A DNA stretch of 11,176 nucleotides from Balneolia bacterium (GTDB lineage Bacteria > Bacteroidota > Rhodothermia > Balneolales > Cyclonatronaceae): positions 1 to 11,176 of the forward strand of contig PXDL01000483.1 of the NCBI GenBank assembly GCA_003566395.1, read 5' to 3'. The notes under the pieces were generated by a model. That model had not been told where the DNA came from. It worked only from the letters and a program-made list of their open reading frames with translations, and ran no database searches. This document shows, piece by piece, positions 1 to 6,938 of this stretch; the first letter of the stretch is position 1; every line of letters starts with the position of its first letter. The translations under genes were made by a program, and so were the position numbers.

Positions 1-1257
1 CCATGTATTGAAGAGTTCATCCTGCTCTCCCTCCCAGCTCAGCATCATTCGGGCGTTTTCCTCATCATACTCAGCGGTCAGGTTCTCGGGCTTTTCAGGA
101 TACCTTACCTCAATAACATTTTCGATTGCCGGATTGCTTCTCTCGCTTTCCACGCCGGCTTCAGAAACCGCCGTTACATAGTACTGATAATGATAGCCTC
201 CGCGCAAATCCGTATCCCGGAATACCGGATTGGCCGGATCAATCGGTTCATCGGTGAGCCGTTCCTCTTCCTCGGTCTCCATTATGAAACGGTCCACATG
301 GTAGCCCGAAACGCGCGGGTCGCGGCTTACCGGCCAGGAGAGCCTCACCTCATTATCGCTGAAGCTGGAATAGACCTCTGTTATTCTGTCCGGGGGCGAC
401 ATATCAACCAGCTCGACGCGCACGGGGTCGGAACTTCTTCGGTTCCGGTTGGTGGCATCGACAGCTTCAACTGCAAACTCGGCGGCTTCGTGTTCAGTTC
501 TCAGCCGGTAAGTGTAGGAGAACTCGGTGCGGCCCTGGGTTCTGAGCCGTGGCTGATCGGTAATGCGGCGGTAGTTTTCAGCGCCATCGGGCTTCATATA
601 TACTTCAAAGCGCATCACATAATCGCCATCGCGGCCGGCTTCGGGATATGCCCACGTGATGGTTACCTCGTTGCCATCCCGCTCGGCCTCAACCTGCCGG
701 GGACGGTCTGTTTCGGTTTCACGAAGGGTGATGGTCTCCTCAATTTCTTTCCCGACCGGTTCACCCCGCCGGTTCACCCATTCAAACCGGTAGGTAACGG
801 GTTCTCCGGTCACAGGGTCATCATCAACAAAAAGATTACCGAGCGCCCGTGCCACATCCGGATAACTGAAGGCCAGCACAAAGCGGCCGACCTCGTCTTC
901 GCGCAGTCTGAAAAAGGTTTCTTCAGGCGTTTCGGCTTCAAGGCCTTCCTTAATCCGGGGATAGAGCTCACCCACGGCTCTGCGGAATTCGTTGGCATTT
1001 CCTGCCGGATAAAAAGGCCGGTCTTCAGTCAGCCGAACTTCTTCCCCCCGGTGAACCCTGTACACGTGATATCCCTGCCCGAGGTCGGTAACCTCATCAT
1101 GATAGATATAGGCACCGTCTTCAGGCGTAAGGATACCAAACAGGTCCTGAGCGGAAGCCGGATTGAATGGCAGCATCAAACAGACACCCAACAGGGCGAA
1201 TGTTCGCCAAAGCTGCCGGATACTTCCCTTTTTTTTGATCAGGTTGAACTGTTGCAT
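1..1257 (-). CDS. Secreted fibronectin type III domain protein, 3' partial
   Basis: The frame starts at ATG 1255-1257 and stays open for 419 codons to the left edge. Residues 1-36 form a Sec signal peptide: KKK at 8-10 and Arg 14/18, a hydrophobic core around TFALLGVCLMLPF (19-31), and a likely signal peptidase I site ASA|QD after residue 36. Residues 37-184 are a unique N-terminal region that I do not recognise, containing LTPEDGAYIYHDEVTDLGQG and a V-T-Y-R-F-E-W strand (154-160). Fn3-like modules follow at about 185-285 (VTITWAYPEAG), 286-384 (VRLSWPVSRDPRVSGYHVDR, then YYVTAVSEAGVESE) and from 385 (PEKPENLTAEYDEENARMML). Arg is frequent (about 44), unlike the giant neighbour. The start is 8 bases after the neighbour's TGA, so the genes are probably co-transcribed and translationally coupled. 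The substrate or partner is unknown. Confidence 0.9.
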   Translation of the reverse strand, partial: MQQFNLIKKKGSIRQLWRTFALLGVCLMLPFNPASAQDLFGILTPEDGAYIYHDEVTDLGQGYHVYRVHRGEEVRLTEDRPFYPAGNANEFRRAVGELYPRIKEGLEAETPEETFFRLREDEVGRFVLAFSYPDVARALGNLFVDDDPVTGEPVTYRFEWVNRRGEPVGKEIEETITLRETETDRPRQVEAERDGNEVTITWAYPEAGRDGDYVMRFEVYMKPDGAENYRRITDQPRLRTQGRTEFSYTYRLRTEHEAAEFAVEAVDATNRNRRSSDPVRVELVDMSPPDRITEVYSSFSDNEVRLSWPVSRDPRVSGYHVDRFIMETEEEERLTDEPIDPANPVFRDTDLRGGYHYQYYVTAVSEAGVESERSNPAIENVIEVRYPEKPENLTAEYDEENARMMLSWEGEQDELFNTW

Positions 1258-1268
1258 GACGGACTTCA
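1258..1268 (-). promoter_or_regulatory. 8-base junction between the giant gene's TGA and the Fn3 gene's ATG
   Basis: Reading on the minus strand the order is TGA, AGTCCGTC, ATG. Only a weak GAAG-like match sits near the start, and the preceding bases are AT-rich (encoding FNFNPVIF). There is no room for a promoter or terminator. An unstructured AT-rich leader with little Shine-Dalgarno is usual in Bacteroidota. Termination-coupled re-initiation is likely but inferred. Confidence 0.5.
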
Positions 1269-4200
1269 AAAAATTACTGGATTAAAATTAAACGGCGGAC
1301 CGATGTTCCCCAGGGGCGGGATGCTTTCGGACACGGTGGTAGATAGCATGGATGAATTGGTTATGCGAACCTTCACTACTACATCGGGGAGATTGCCCGA
1401 ACCTACTCCGGGGTCGTAATCCAGGCTAAGCTCGGCAGTGCCGGTATGCGGTTCTTCGTAGTACGCTACTTCATGCCACTGTTCAAGCACCTCGTTGCTG
1501 CTTCCGGATTGATCCTCAAGTCGGACCTCCACCATTCTGACCCCGGATACCGCATCCGTAATATTTTCGATATCCACGGTTATTTCTCCGGATGTATGGC
1601 CGGTGAGTGAAACTACCGGCTCTTCGGGCGGCTCGTTATCTATAACGAACGGTCCTTTGGTCACCACTTCGGAAGTCTCGCCCAGTACATTTATTCCGCG
1701 AATGCTGATGTAATGTTCTTCTCCTTCGGGAATCTCAAAATCGAAGATAGGGAAAAACGGGGCATGGGTGTAATCGCCCGGATGAATCATGCCGGTATTG
1801 GCATAGTCCACATCATCATCCTCGGGCCACGGGCGGATGTCGTCCTCGCCCGGAGAGGTTCCGATGGCGTACTGGTGTCCCAGCATCGGCACGGTTGGTG
1901 TGTAGGACCTGCGCGTGATATAGGCCCGCTGCTGCATACCGAAGCGAATGATTTCCATTTCGGGAGTATCCGGCGGACTTGGGTCGAAGGGTACGCCCGG
2001 TCCGGCTGTCATCGCATCGCTTTTCAGGTCGGCATGGTTTACGGCGCGGACGTGCACATAAAGCTCATCCTCAAACGAAAACTCCGATATTCCGTTTTCC
2101 CCGCTGGAAATTTCCATACCCGGATCATCAGTCGTGGCAGCCTCCTGATCAAACATGAAATCAGCAGGTTCGCTGTCTTCACTCACGTACAGCTCATAGT
2201 GGCTTACACCCGAAATATCATCTTCAGATGCCTTCCAGTTCATCGTACCGAGTGAAGGGGTGTAATCGTTGATATATATCAGACCGGTCTGTTCGATGAT
2301 ATCAAGCGAATAATCCGGGAAATTCTGGCTGTAAGGGTTAACCGGGCCGGTATCAGGCTCGTCTCCTCCCGGCGGCAGGAAAATGAGGCCTCCGCCCATA
2401 TATTCGGGCGGATCAAATGGAGGGAGATCAATTACCGGTTCCGGCTTAGTAGGCGGTGTATCGTCGTAAATCACGGGCCGGGCGTGATTTACTCCGTTCA
2501 TCTGTTCGTTGATGTTATAGGCCAGCACCGAAACAAAATAGGGCTGATCCGGCTGCAGATTGATGATCTGGGTTTGGGCTTCAATCTTCTCCGTGAAATC
2601 GCCGGGTTCATCAGGATTTTGCTCAACTTCACCTATCAGCAGAGATTCCTCCACAATGTTATCATCACCATAGGTTGAGCCCACGAAGTATCGGTACTCC
2701 CCGATACTGGTTTCCGGCTCGCGCACCAGTGCCATGATGTTGATGGTTTCCTCATCGATGGTAAAATAGGCTTCCTGATTAGGCACCACTGGCTCAAAAC
2801 CCATAGGACCGAATGTGTATCCACCGCCCAGATATTCAGCGACCGGATAATACGGGCTCAAATCCACCATCACTTCTTCCGGAGCACTGGTTTTGCCTTG
2901 AGTAATATTCGCTCCGGATTGCGTACTCTGACCATCCGGGCCGACCGCCATAGAAAAACCTACGTTTTGCCGGGTAAGGATTCCACCTTCGCTGCGTACC
3001 CTTAAATCCAGCTCCACATGCCTGGTATTATCATCAGTATCTGTGCCCAGGGATATATTGCCTTCATCAACTTCAACACCTGACTGGAAGTAGGAATAAT
3101 AGGTGAAATAATCCGGCTTGCCGATACTGATATGCTGACCTGTAGGAGCCTGAGGCATGCTGCCTGCAGGATGATCTTCAACAAGCAGGCTGATGTCGGC
3201 AATGCCGGCCGGGTGGGTGGCATCCCAATGGATATCGGCTTTTCCGAAGTAGTGATGTTCTTTTTTTTGCGTCTCAACCGTGATGGATGAAAGATCGGGG
3301 GCTTCCAGAGAAGAAAGGATTTCTTCCCGTTTAGTCTTGAACTCCAGGAAATTCTCATCCTCGCTGAAATCTGCACCGTGCTCATCTTCGGCTATTTCCC
3401 GGATTTGAACATAGTTATCCACGATATGGTAGAGATTGGATAGCATATTGGATTTCAGGTCGTAGAAGTCGTCGATCAGCGCGGAGTTAACTTCCATCAG
3501 GTCTGTAACCGACTCCCGGTAGTCCATGTGTTCATCGCGGTACTCATTCAGTAAAAACTCTACCTTGGTATCCACATATTTCTCGCTTCCAAGGCGGTGA
3601 ATATCCACCCAGAGGTTCCGGATATTTTGTTCAACAGGGTCGAAATCGTCGATCTCGCCGGACGGGCCTAAATTCTCAACAGTATAGACTCCGCCTATCG
3701 TGCTCCAAGCTTCCCATTCGTTATCGTCGTTTATCCTAAAATAATAACCAAAATAATCCGGGTCATTTATATACCCGTTTATATCCACGCCCGGCTCAAA
3801 ATCGTCGAATACTTCCTGGGCGTCCGGATAGTCGCTGAAATTGTATGGCGTGTCGGCCGATGTGGCACTTTCCATCAGATCCTGAATAAGCCTCACCCGT
3901 TCTGCTATCATGTGGCGTTCATCATCGAATGTATCCGGATCGTCAAACCTGTTTTCATGCGCATCAATCAGGTTTTGGAGCATATAATGAACCGCTCCGT
4001 CGTAGCGGTCTCCGCCGTGTATGAGATGTATAATCATGGATACATTTATGCGATGCCAGTACCGGTTGGCCTGAAGCGCAAAGTAGCGGTCCACTTCGGT
4101 CAGTGTTTCGGCAAACCCCTGGGAAACCGAGTTTACAGACGGTATCTGCAGAGTTAAAGGAAAACCACCGGGCATTACTCCTTCAAAGTGTATAGCGCTG

Positions 4201-6608
4201 AGCAGGTTATCCATTTCCTCCAGGTTCTCTTCGATGATGTTTACCACCTCAACCACCTGATCATCCAGTTCATCAAAAACTTCGGTGAGTTCATCCATGC
4301 TCATCGACTGCTCCTGTGCCTTGGTTTCATCAATGCTGAATTGAGGAATGCTTCCGGGCACCAATGGTTGATCTACATTACCGGTTATGGTTACCGGTGA
4401 TGAAGCCATTTTGCTTATCAGCTCATCTCTTAGGTCCTGTGCCTCGGATTCGTACTCAACTGCTTGAACCACGGCATTCTGTAGCCGCTCGATCGTATTT
4501 TCTCCCAGGGTTTCAAGCATTTCCATATTGCCTTCGGCGGTGTTCCGGGCAGCGATCCAATCGAGTGATTCCGATCCTCTCAGGTCGGCATCATCCCGTA
4601 AACCTGTAAGGTTAAATCCGGGGGCCGCTTCATCTTCATCGCGTAGCGTTGATGCATTTCCAAATGCATAGCCATCTTCGAGAACCTGGTGAGGGGTGTT
4701 GCCGGCTCTCACCTCATTCATGAGCATAGCCCACTTCCAAATCGCTTTTTGGGTGTCGGATGCCCGGCGCAGATTGTAACCGGCCTGCGCAAGGTCCTGG
4801 TCGGTAAACTCCACACCCGGAGCACTAACCATAGCAAGTTCAGACTCGATGCTATCCAGGGTCTCGGTTATCATATCCTCAAATTCCTGAGCCTGATCCT
4901 GAGCCTTCTGTACCGTGTTGGCATCCGGGCCCGGTTCGCCCCGACTTCCGGTAAGATTTACCGAAGGATGGGTCCGCACGCGGAACCAGCCGTCCGTACA
5001 TTTTCCGAACGGACCCAGGCCGGCACAGGCTTCACCATACCCGAAGAACTCATAATCCCCGGAGCCTCTCCGCACAAAGGCCGCCTTGAAGGTCGCCTCT
5101 CCGGAAAGTATCACAAGGCTTGCCTCGCCGTTGAAAATTGCATAGGCGCCGAGTGGAATTTCGACACCGTCGTAGGTAAGATACCAGAGCGAACCGGTTA
5201 CCGAGGCCGTTATGGAAATCGGACCTGCTGAAAATCCGGTTCCGAATCCGGCCTCAATCAGAAAGCCGTCGTTACTGGCCAGCAGGAGGTTGTCGTTGCT
5301 GTCCATAATGCCCAGCAGATCTACATAGAACCAGCCTTTCAGCGCCCACTCGATACCAGCTCCGGATTCCGTGAGCATAAACTGTGCACCCGCACCGGCG
5401 TCAATTATGGGCGAGAACTCCATAATGGTTTGTAGCGACACATTCATGGTGAAATCACCGGCACGACTTACGCCTGCGAAGAATATACCACCGGCCGTGA
5501 GTGTGGAGCCGTCCATACCCAGAATGTGGCCGTCGGCATCTATCGCAAAACTCAGGTTCGTGATTTCAATAAAGGTTGAACCCGATACAATACTGGAACC
5601 ACCGACGCCTATCAAATCAAGTTCGGCATAAAGCATCACGGCAAACTTGAAATCAACTTCTTCGTCGAAATTGCTGTTGTCGGTAGGCCTGCCGGATGAC
5701 TCCCGCTCAAGATCGCCCGGTGGAGGCGGACGAAAATCGTTGGCTGCATCAACCACATCGTTAATTATCTGGGTATCGGGCCGATAGAAAAAGCCGCCGC
5801 CAAACCCTGATACCGAAAGTATGCCCGGCACCACTTCAAAGCCGGTTCCTGCACTTACGGCAGTAAAGAAGCCGAATGTAAGGTCGCCATCGCGCCGTCC
5901 TATATTTCCCACGAACATTGCGGCCACATCGGTTCCGCCAAAATCGATATCCACGCTTCCGGCGGCCATCAGCCCGGTCGTTGAATTATATCTAACTCCG
6001 GCTGTGGCCTCAAATGAGTCGCCCAGCTCAAAGCTGAAGTCCTGCATTTTAAAGGCTGTGGTACCGTCGGCTTTCCGGTAAAACAGAACCTGCCCTATGC
6101 CCCCCTGAAATGTGGCGGACTCTGAATCAGAATCTCCTCCTATCCTCAGATTAAGGGCTGAGGTATCACTGGAATTTTCACAGTTGCCGAAACAGAGATA
6201 ATCGGTTACCGAAATAGTCTGCATTGAAGGGTCGGAACCTGCAAGATCGTCCTGGCTGAGATCAAATCCGTCGGGCACATCTACATCGAAAGGGGAGTCT
6301 TCCGATCTGTAATCGAACTCGCCCAAATCCAGGCTCATAATACTCAGAAGGTCGAAGGTAGCCGTTCCGTCGAAGCTGCCTGTTTCCTTGAATCCACCGG
6401 AGTCCATTACAATACCGGAGAAGCCGGCTTTACCGCTTATGACCGATAGCCCTATTCCCGCTTCGCCGCTCAGGTTAATTTCAAAACTGTCGGTCGTCGA
6501 TGACGCAACCTCGCTAAATACGGTTACTTCCAGCACGCTTCGCTCGAAGGAAAATTCGGTATTACCGGTCACATCGTATTCAACCAAATTTAACCTTCCG
6601 CCTTTCAC
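1266..6608 (-). CDS. Downstream part of the giant protein: beta region, helical region, Fn3-like tail
   Basis: The first usable start codon is GTG at 6606-6608, but the frame is open back to 6935 and nothing resembling a ribosome-binding site precedes the GTG. The first ATG (6405-6407) also lacks one, so this is probably the C-terminal continuation of the upstream frame. Numbering from the GTG, residues 1-559 are glycine-rich beta sequence (e.g. SVSGFGGGFFY, ITASVTGSLWYL) with Cys pairs 139/143 and 528/537. Residues 560-1105 are mostly helical, acidic and coiled-coil-like. Residues 1106-1780 are beta-sandwich modules with PP-containing linkers (DDTPPTKP 1382, DPSPPDTP 1542, DNEPPEEP 1657) and the GTSPG-type motif common in bacterial Fn3-like repeats (1583). 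The protein ends NPVIF at TGA 1266-1268. I see no obvious type IX secretion C-terminal signal, LPXTG or transmembrane anchor. No enzyme active site is visible. Function unknown; an extracellular structural or binding role is inferred from architecture only. Confidence 0.85.
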   Translation of the reverse strand: MKGGRLNLVEYDVTGNTEFSFERSVLEVTVFSEVASSTTDSFEINLSGEAGIGLSVISGKAGFSGIVMDSGGFKETGSFDGTATFDLLSIMSLDLGEFDYRSEDSPFDVDVPDGFDLSQDDLAGSDPSMQTISVTDYLCFGNCENSSDTSALNLRIGGDSDSESATFQGGIGQVLFYRKADGTTAFKMQDFSFELGDSFEATAGVRYNSTTGLMAAGSVDIDFGGTDVAAMFVGNIGRRDGDLTFGFFTAVSAGTGFEVVPGILSVSGFGGGFFYRPDTQIINDVVDAANDFRPPPPGDLERESSGRPTDNSNFDEEVDFKFAVMLYAELDLIGVGGSSIVSGSTFIEITNLSFAIDADGHILGMDGSTLTAGGIFFAGVSRAGDFTMNVSLQTIMEFSPIIDAGAGAQFMLTESGAGIEWALKGWFYVDLLGIMDSNDNLLLASNDGFLIEAGFGTGFSAGPISITASVTGSLWYLTYDGVEIPLGAYAIFNGEASLVILSGEATFKAAFVRRGSGDYEFFGYGEACAGLGPFGKCTDGWFRVRTHPSVNLTGSRGEPGPDANTVQKAQDQAQEFEDMITETLDSIESELAMVSAPGVEFTDQDLAQAGYNLRRASDTQKAIWKWAMLMNEVRAGNTPHQVLEDGYAFGNASTLRDEDEAAPGFNLTGLRDDADLRGSESLDWIAARNTAEGNMEMLETLGENTIERLQNAVVQAVEYESEAQDLRDELISKMASSPVTITGNVDQPLVPGSIPQFSIDETKAQEQSMSMDELTEVFDELDDQVVEVVNIIEENLEEMDNLLSAIHFEGVMPGGFPLTLQIPSVNSVSQGFAETLTEVDRYFALQANRYWHRINVSMIIHLIHGGDRYDGAVHYMLQNLIDAHENRFDDPDTFDDERHMIAERVRLIQDLMESATSADTPYNFSDYPDAQEVFDDFEPGVDINGYINDPDYFGYYFRINDDNEWEAWSTIGGVYTVENLGPSGEIDDFDPVEQNIRNLWVDIHRLGSEKYVDTKVEFLLNEYRDEHMDYRESVTDLMEVNSALIDDFYDLKSNMLSNLYHIVDNYVQIREIAEDEHGADFSEDENFLEFKTKREEILSSLEAPDLSSITVETQKKEHHYFGKADIHWDATHPAGIADISLLVEDHPAGSMPQAPTGQHISIGKPDYFTYYSYFQSGVEVDEGNISLGTDTDDNTRHVELDLRVRSEGGILTRQNVGFSMAVGPDGQSTQSGANITQGKTSAPEEVMVDLSPYYPVAEYLGGGYTFGPMGFEPVVPNQEAYFTIDEETINIMALVREPETSIGEYRYFVGSTYGDDNIVEESLLIGEVEQNPDEPGDFTEKIEAQTQIINLQPDQPYFVSVLAYNINEQMNGVNHARPVIYDDTPPTKPEPVIDLPPFDPPEYMGGGLIFLPPGGDEPDTGPVNPYSQNFPDYSLDIIEQTGLIYINDYTPSLGTMNWKASEDDISGVSHYELYVSEDSEPADFMFDQEAATTDDPGMEISSGENGISEFSFEDELYVHVRAVNHADLKSDAMTAGPGVPFDPSPPDTPEMEIIRFGMQQRAYITRRSYTPTVPMLGHQYAIGTSPGEDDIRPWPEDDDVDYANTGMIHPGDYTHAPFFPIFDFEIPEGEEHYISIRGINVLGETSEVVTKGPFVIDNEPPEEPVVSLTGHTSGEITVDIENITDAVSGVRMVEVRLEDQSGSSNEVLEQWHEVAYYEEPHTGTAELSLDYDPGVGSGNLPDVVVKVRITNSSMLSTTVSESIPPLGNIGPPFNFNPVIF
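1269..3293 (-). repeat. C-terminal array of about five Fn3/Ig-like beta-sandwich modules
   Basis: Residues 1106-1780 split into modules of roughly 110-150 residues. Boundaries are marked by D-x-x-PP-x-x-P linkers at residues 1382, 1542 and 1657. Typical Fn3 core strands are seen: YFVSVLAYN (1357), SHYELYVSE (1469), LYVHVRAVN (1516) and HYISIRGINVLG (1632). Two modules share a Y-x-x-x-G-[ST]-x-x-G-[DE]-D-[ND]-I motif (residues 1306-1318 and 1580-1591), and two linkers share an E-Y-[LM]-GGG motif (1258 and 1402). The first module (1106-1222) is the most divergent and its fold is uncertain. Such tails usually mediate surface display, spacing or binding; that is family knowledge, not shown here. 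Confidence 0.65.
3294..4931 (-). other. Acidic helical region within the giant protein
   Basis: Residues 560-1105 (numbered from the GTG at 6608) break from the beta style of the rest. Heptad-like acidic helices are visible, such as QAQEFEDMITETLDSIESEL (573-592), ELTEVFDELDDQVVEVVNII (773-792), and the stretch 1038-1075 with MEVNSALIDDFYDLKSNMLS. An aromatic-rich middle part (839-868) includes RYFALQANRYWHRINVSMII. A short loop domain at about 930-990 is rich in D, Y and F (NDPDYFGYYFRINDDNEWEA). No transmembrane helix is evident. The role is unknown; it could be a stalk, an oligomerisation segment or a binding domain. Confidence 0.65.
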
Positions 6609-6938
6609 GGAAATACCGGGCTGATTTTCAATATCGCCGGCTTCACCCAGCCAGATGCGCTCCTGCCCGTTACGGCTGATGTGGGCGTTCAGGGCAATAT
6701 GAGTTTCCCCGATACTTGCGGGGTCCAGATCAAAAAGCAGGTCGGTTAGCGTGAACGTAAATCCGTAGCCGAGTTCTATATCTTCTTCGTCTTCAAGATC
6801 GAAATCGAACTGGGAGTCTGCAGGAACTTCGGTCGCGATATCAACGCTGTTTTCATCATCCCGGCTTATGCTGATATCGAGCAGACCTGCCCTGTTTATC
6901 GGGTCGGGGATAAGGATACCGACTCTGGTTGAGGCTTA
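6609..6938 (-). other. In-frame TAA plus coding-like continuation joining the two halves of the giant gene
   Basis: The TAA at 6936-6938 lies in the same frame as both flanking long open frames (6936 minus 6609 is 109 codons exactly), so no frameshift separates them. The 109 codons after it translate to ASTRVGILIPDPINRAGLLD and onward, through the segments GYGFTFTLTDLLFDLDP and HISRNGQERIWLGEAGD, to PGIS just before the GTG. This is acidic beta sequence like both neighbours and free of further stops. There is no ATG, GTG or TTG in frame in this stretch. GVGYSTEDGL before the stop and ASTRVGILIP after it read as one beta hairpin. CAA to TAA would be a single transition. Possibilities are a nonsense mutation, a sequencing or assembly error, or stop readthrough. 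The sequence alone cannot choose, though no known readthrough element is obvious after the stop. Confidence 0.8.

Noticed and set aside
1180..1203. Lipoprotein signal at Cys 26 of the Fn3 protein
   Set aside because: The residue before the Cys is Val (LGVC), a poor lipobox, and a good signal peptidase I site (ASA|QD) lies ten residues later.
1266..1300. AT-rich stretch at the end of the giant gene as a terminator
   Set aside because: There is no GC-rich hairpin, the bases encode the last residues, and the next gene starts 8 bases after the stop.
190..1419. Plus-strand open frame of 409 codons
   Set aside because: It lies antisense to the signal-peptide-bearing Fn3 gene and the end of the giant gene. 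Its translation has no domain, and it crosses a real gene junction.
4378..4403. ACCGGT-rich palindrome-like stretch as an operator or recombination site
   Set aside because: It encodes a normal stretch (PVTITGN) in frame, and CCGG-rich codons recur throughout the window.
6606..6608. GTG as the genuine start of an independent second gene
   Set aside because: No ribosome-binding site, no signal peptide, and 109 in-frame codons upstream of it have the same protein character. It is kept only as the formal start of the downstream fragment.
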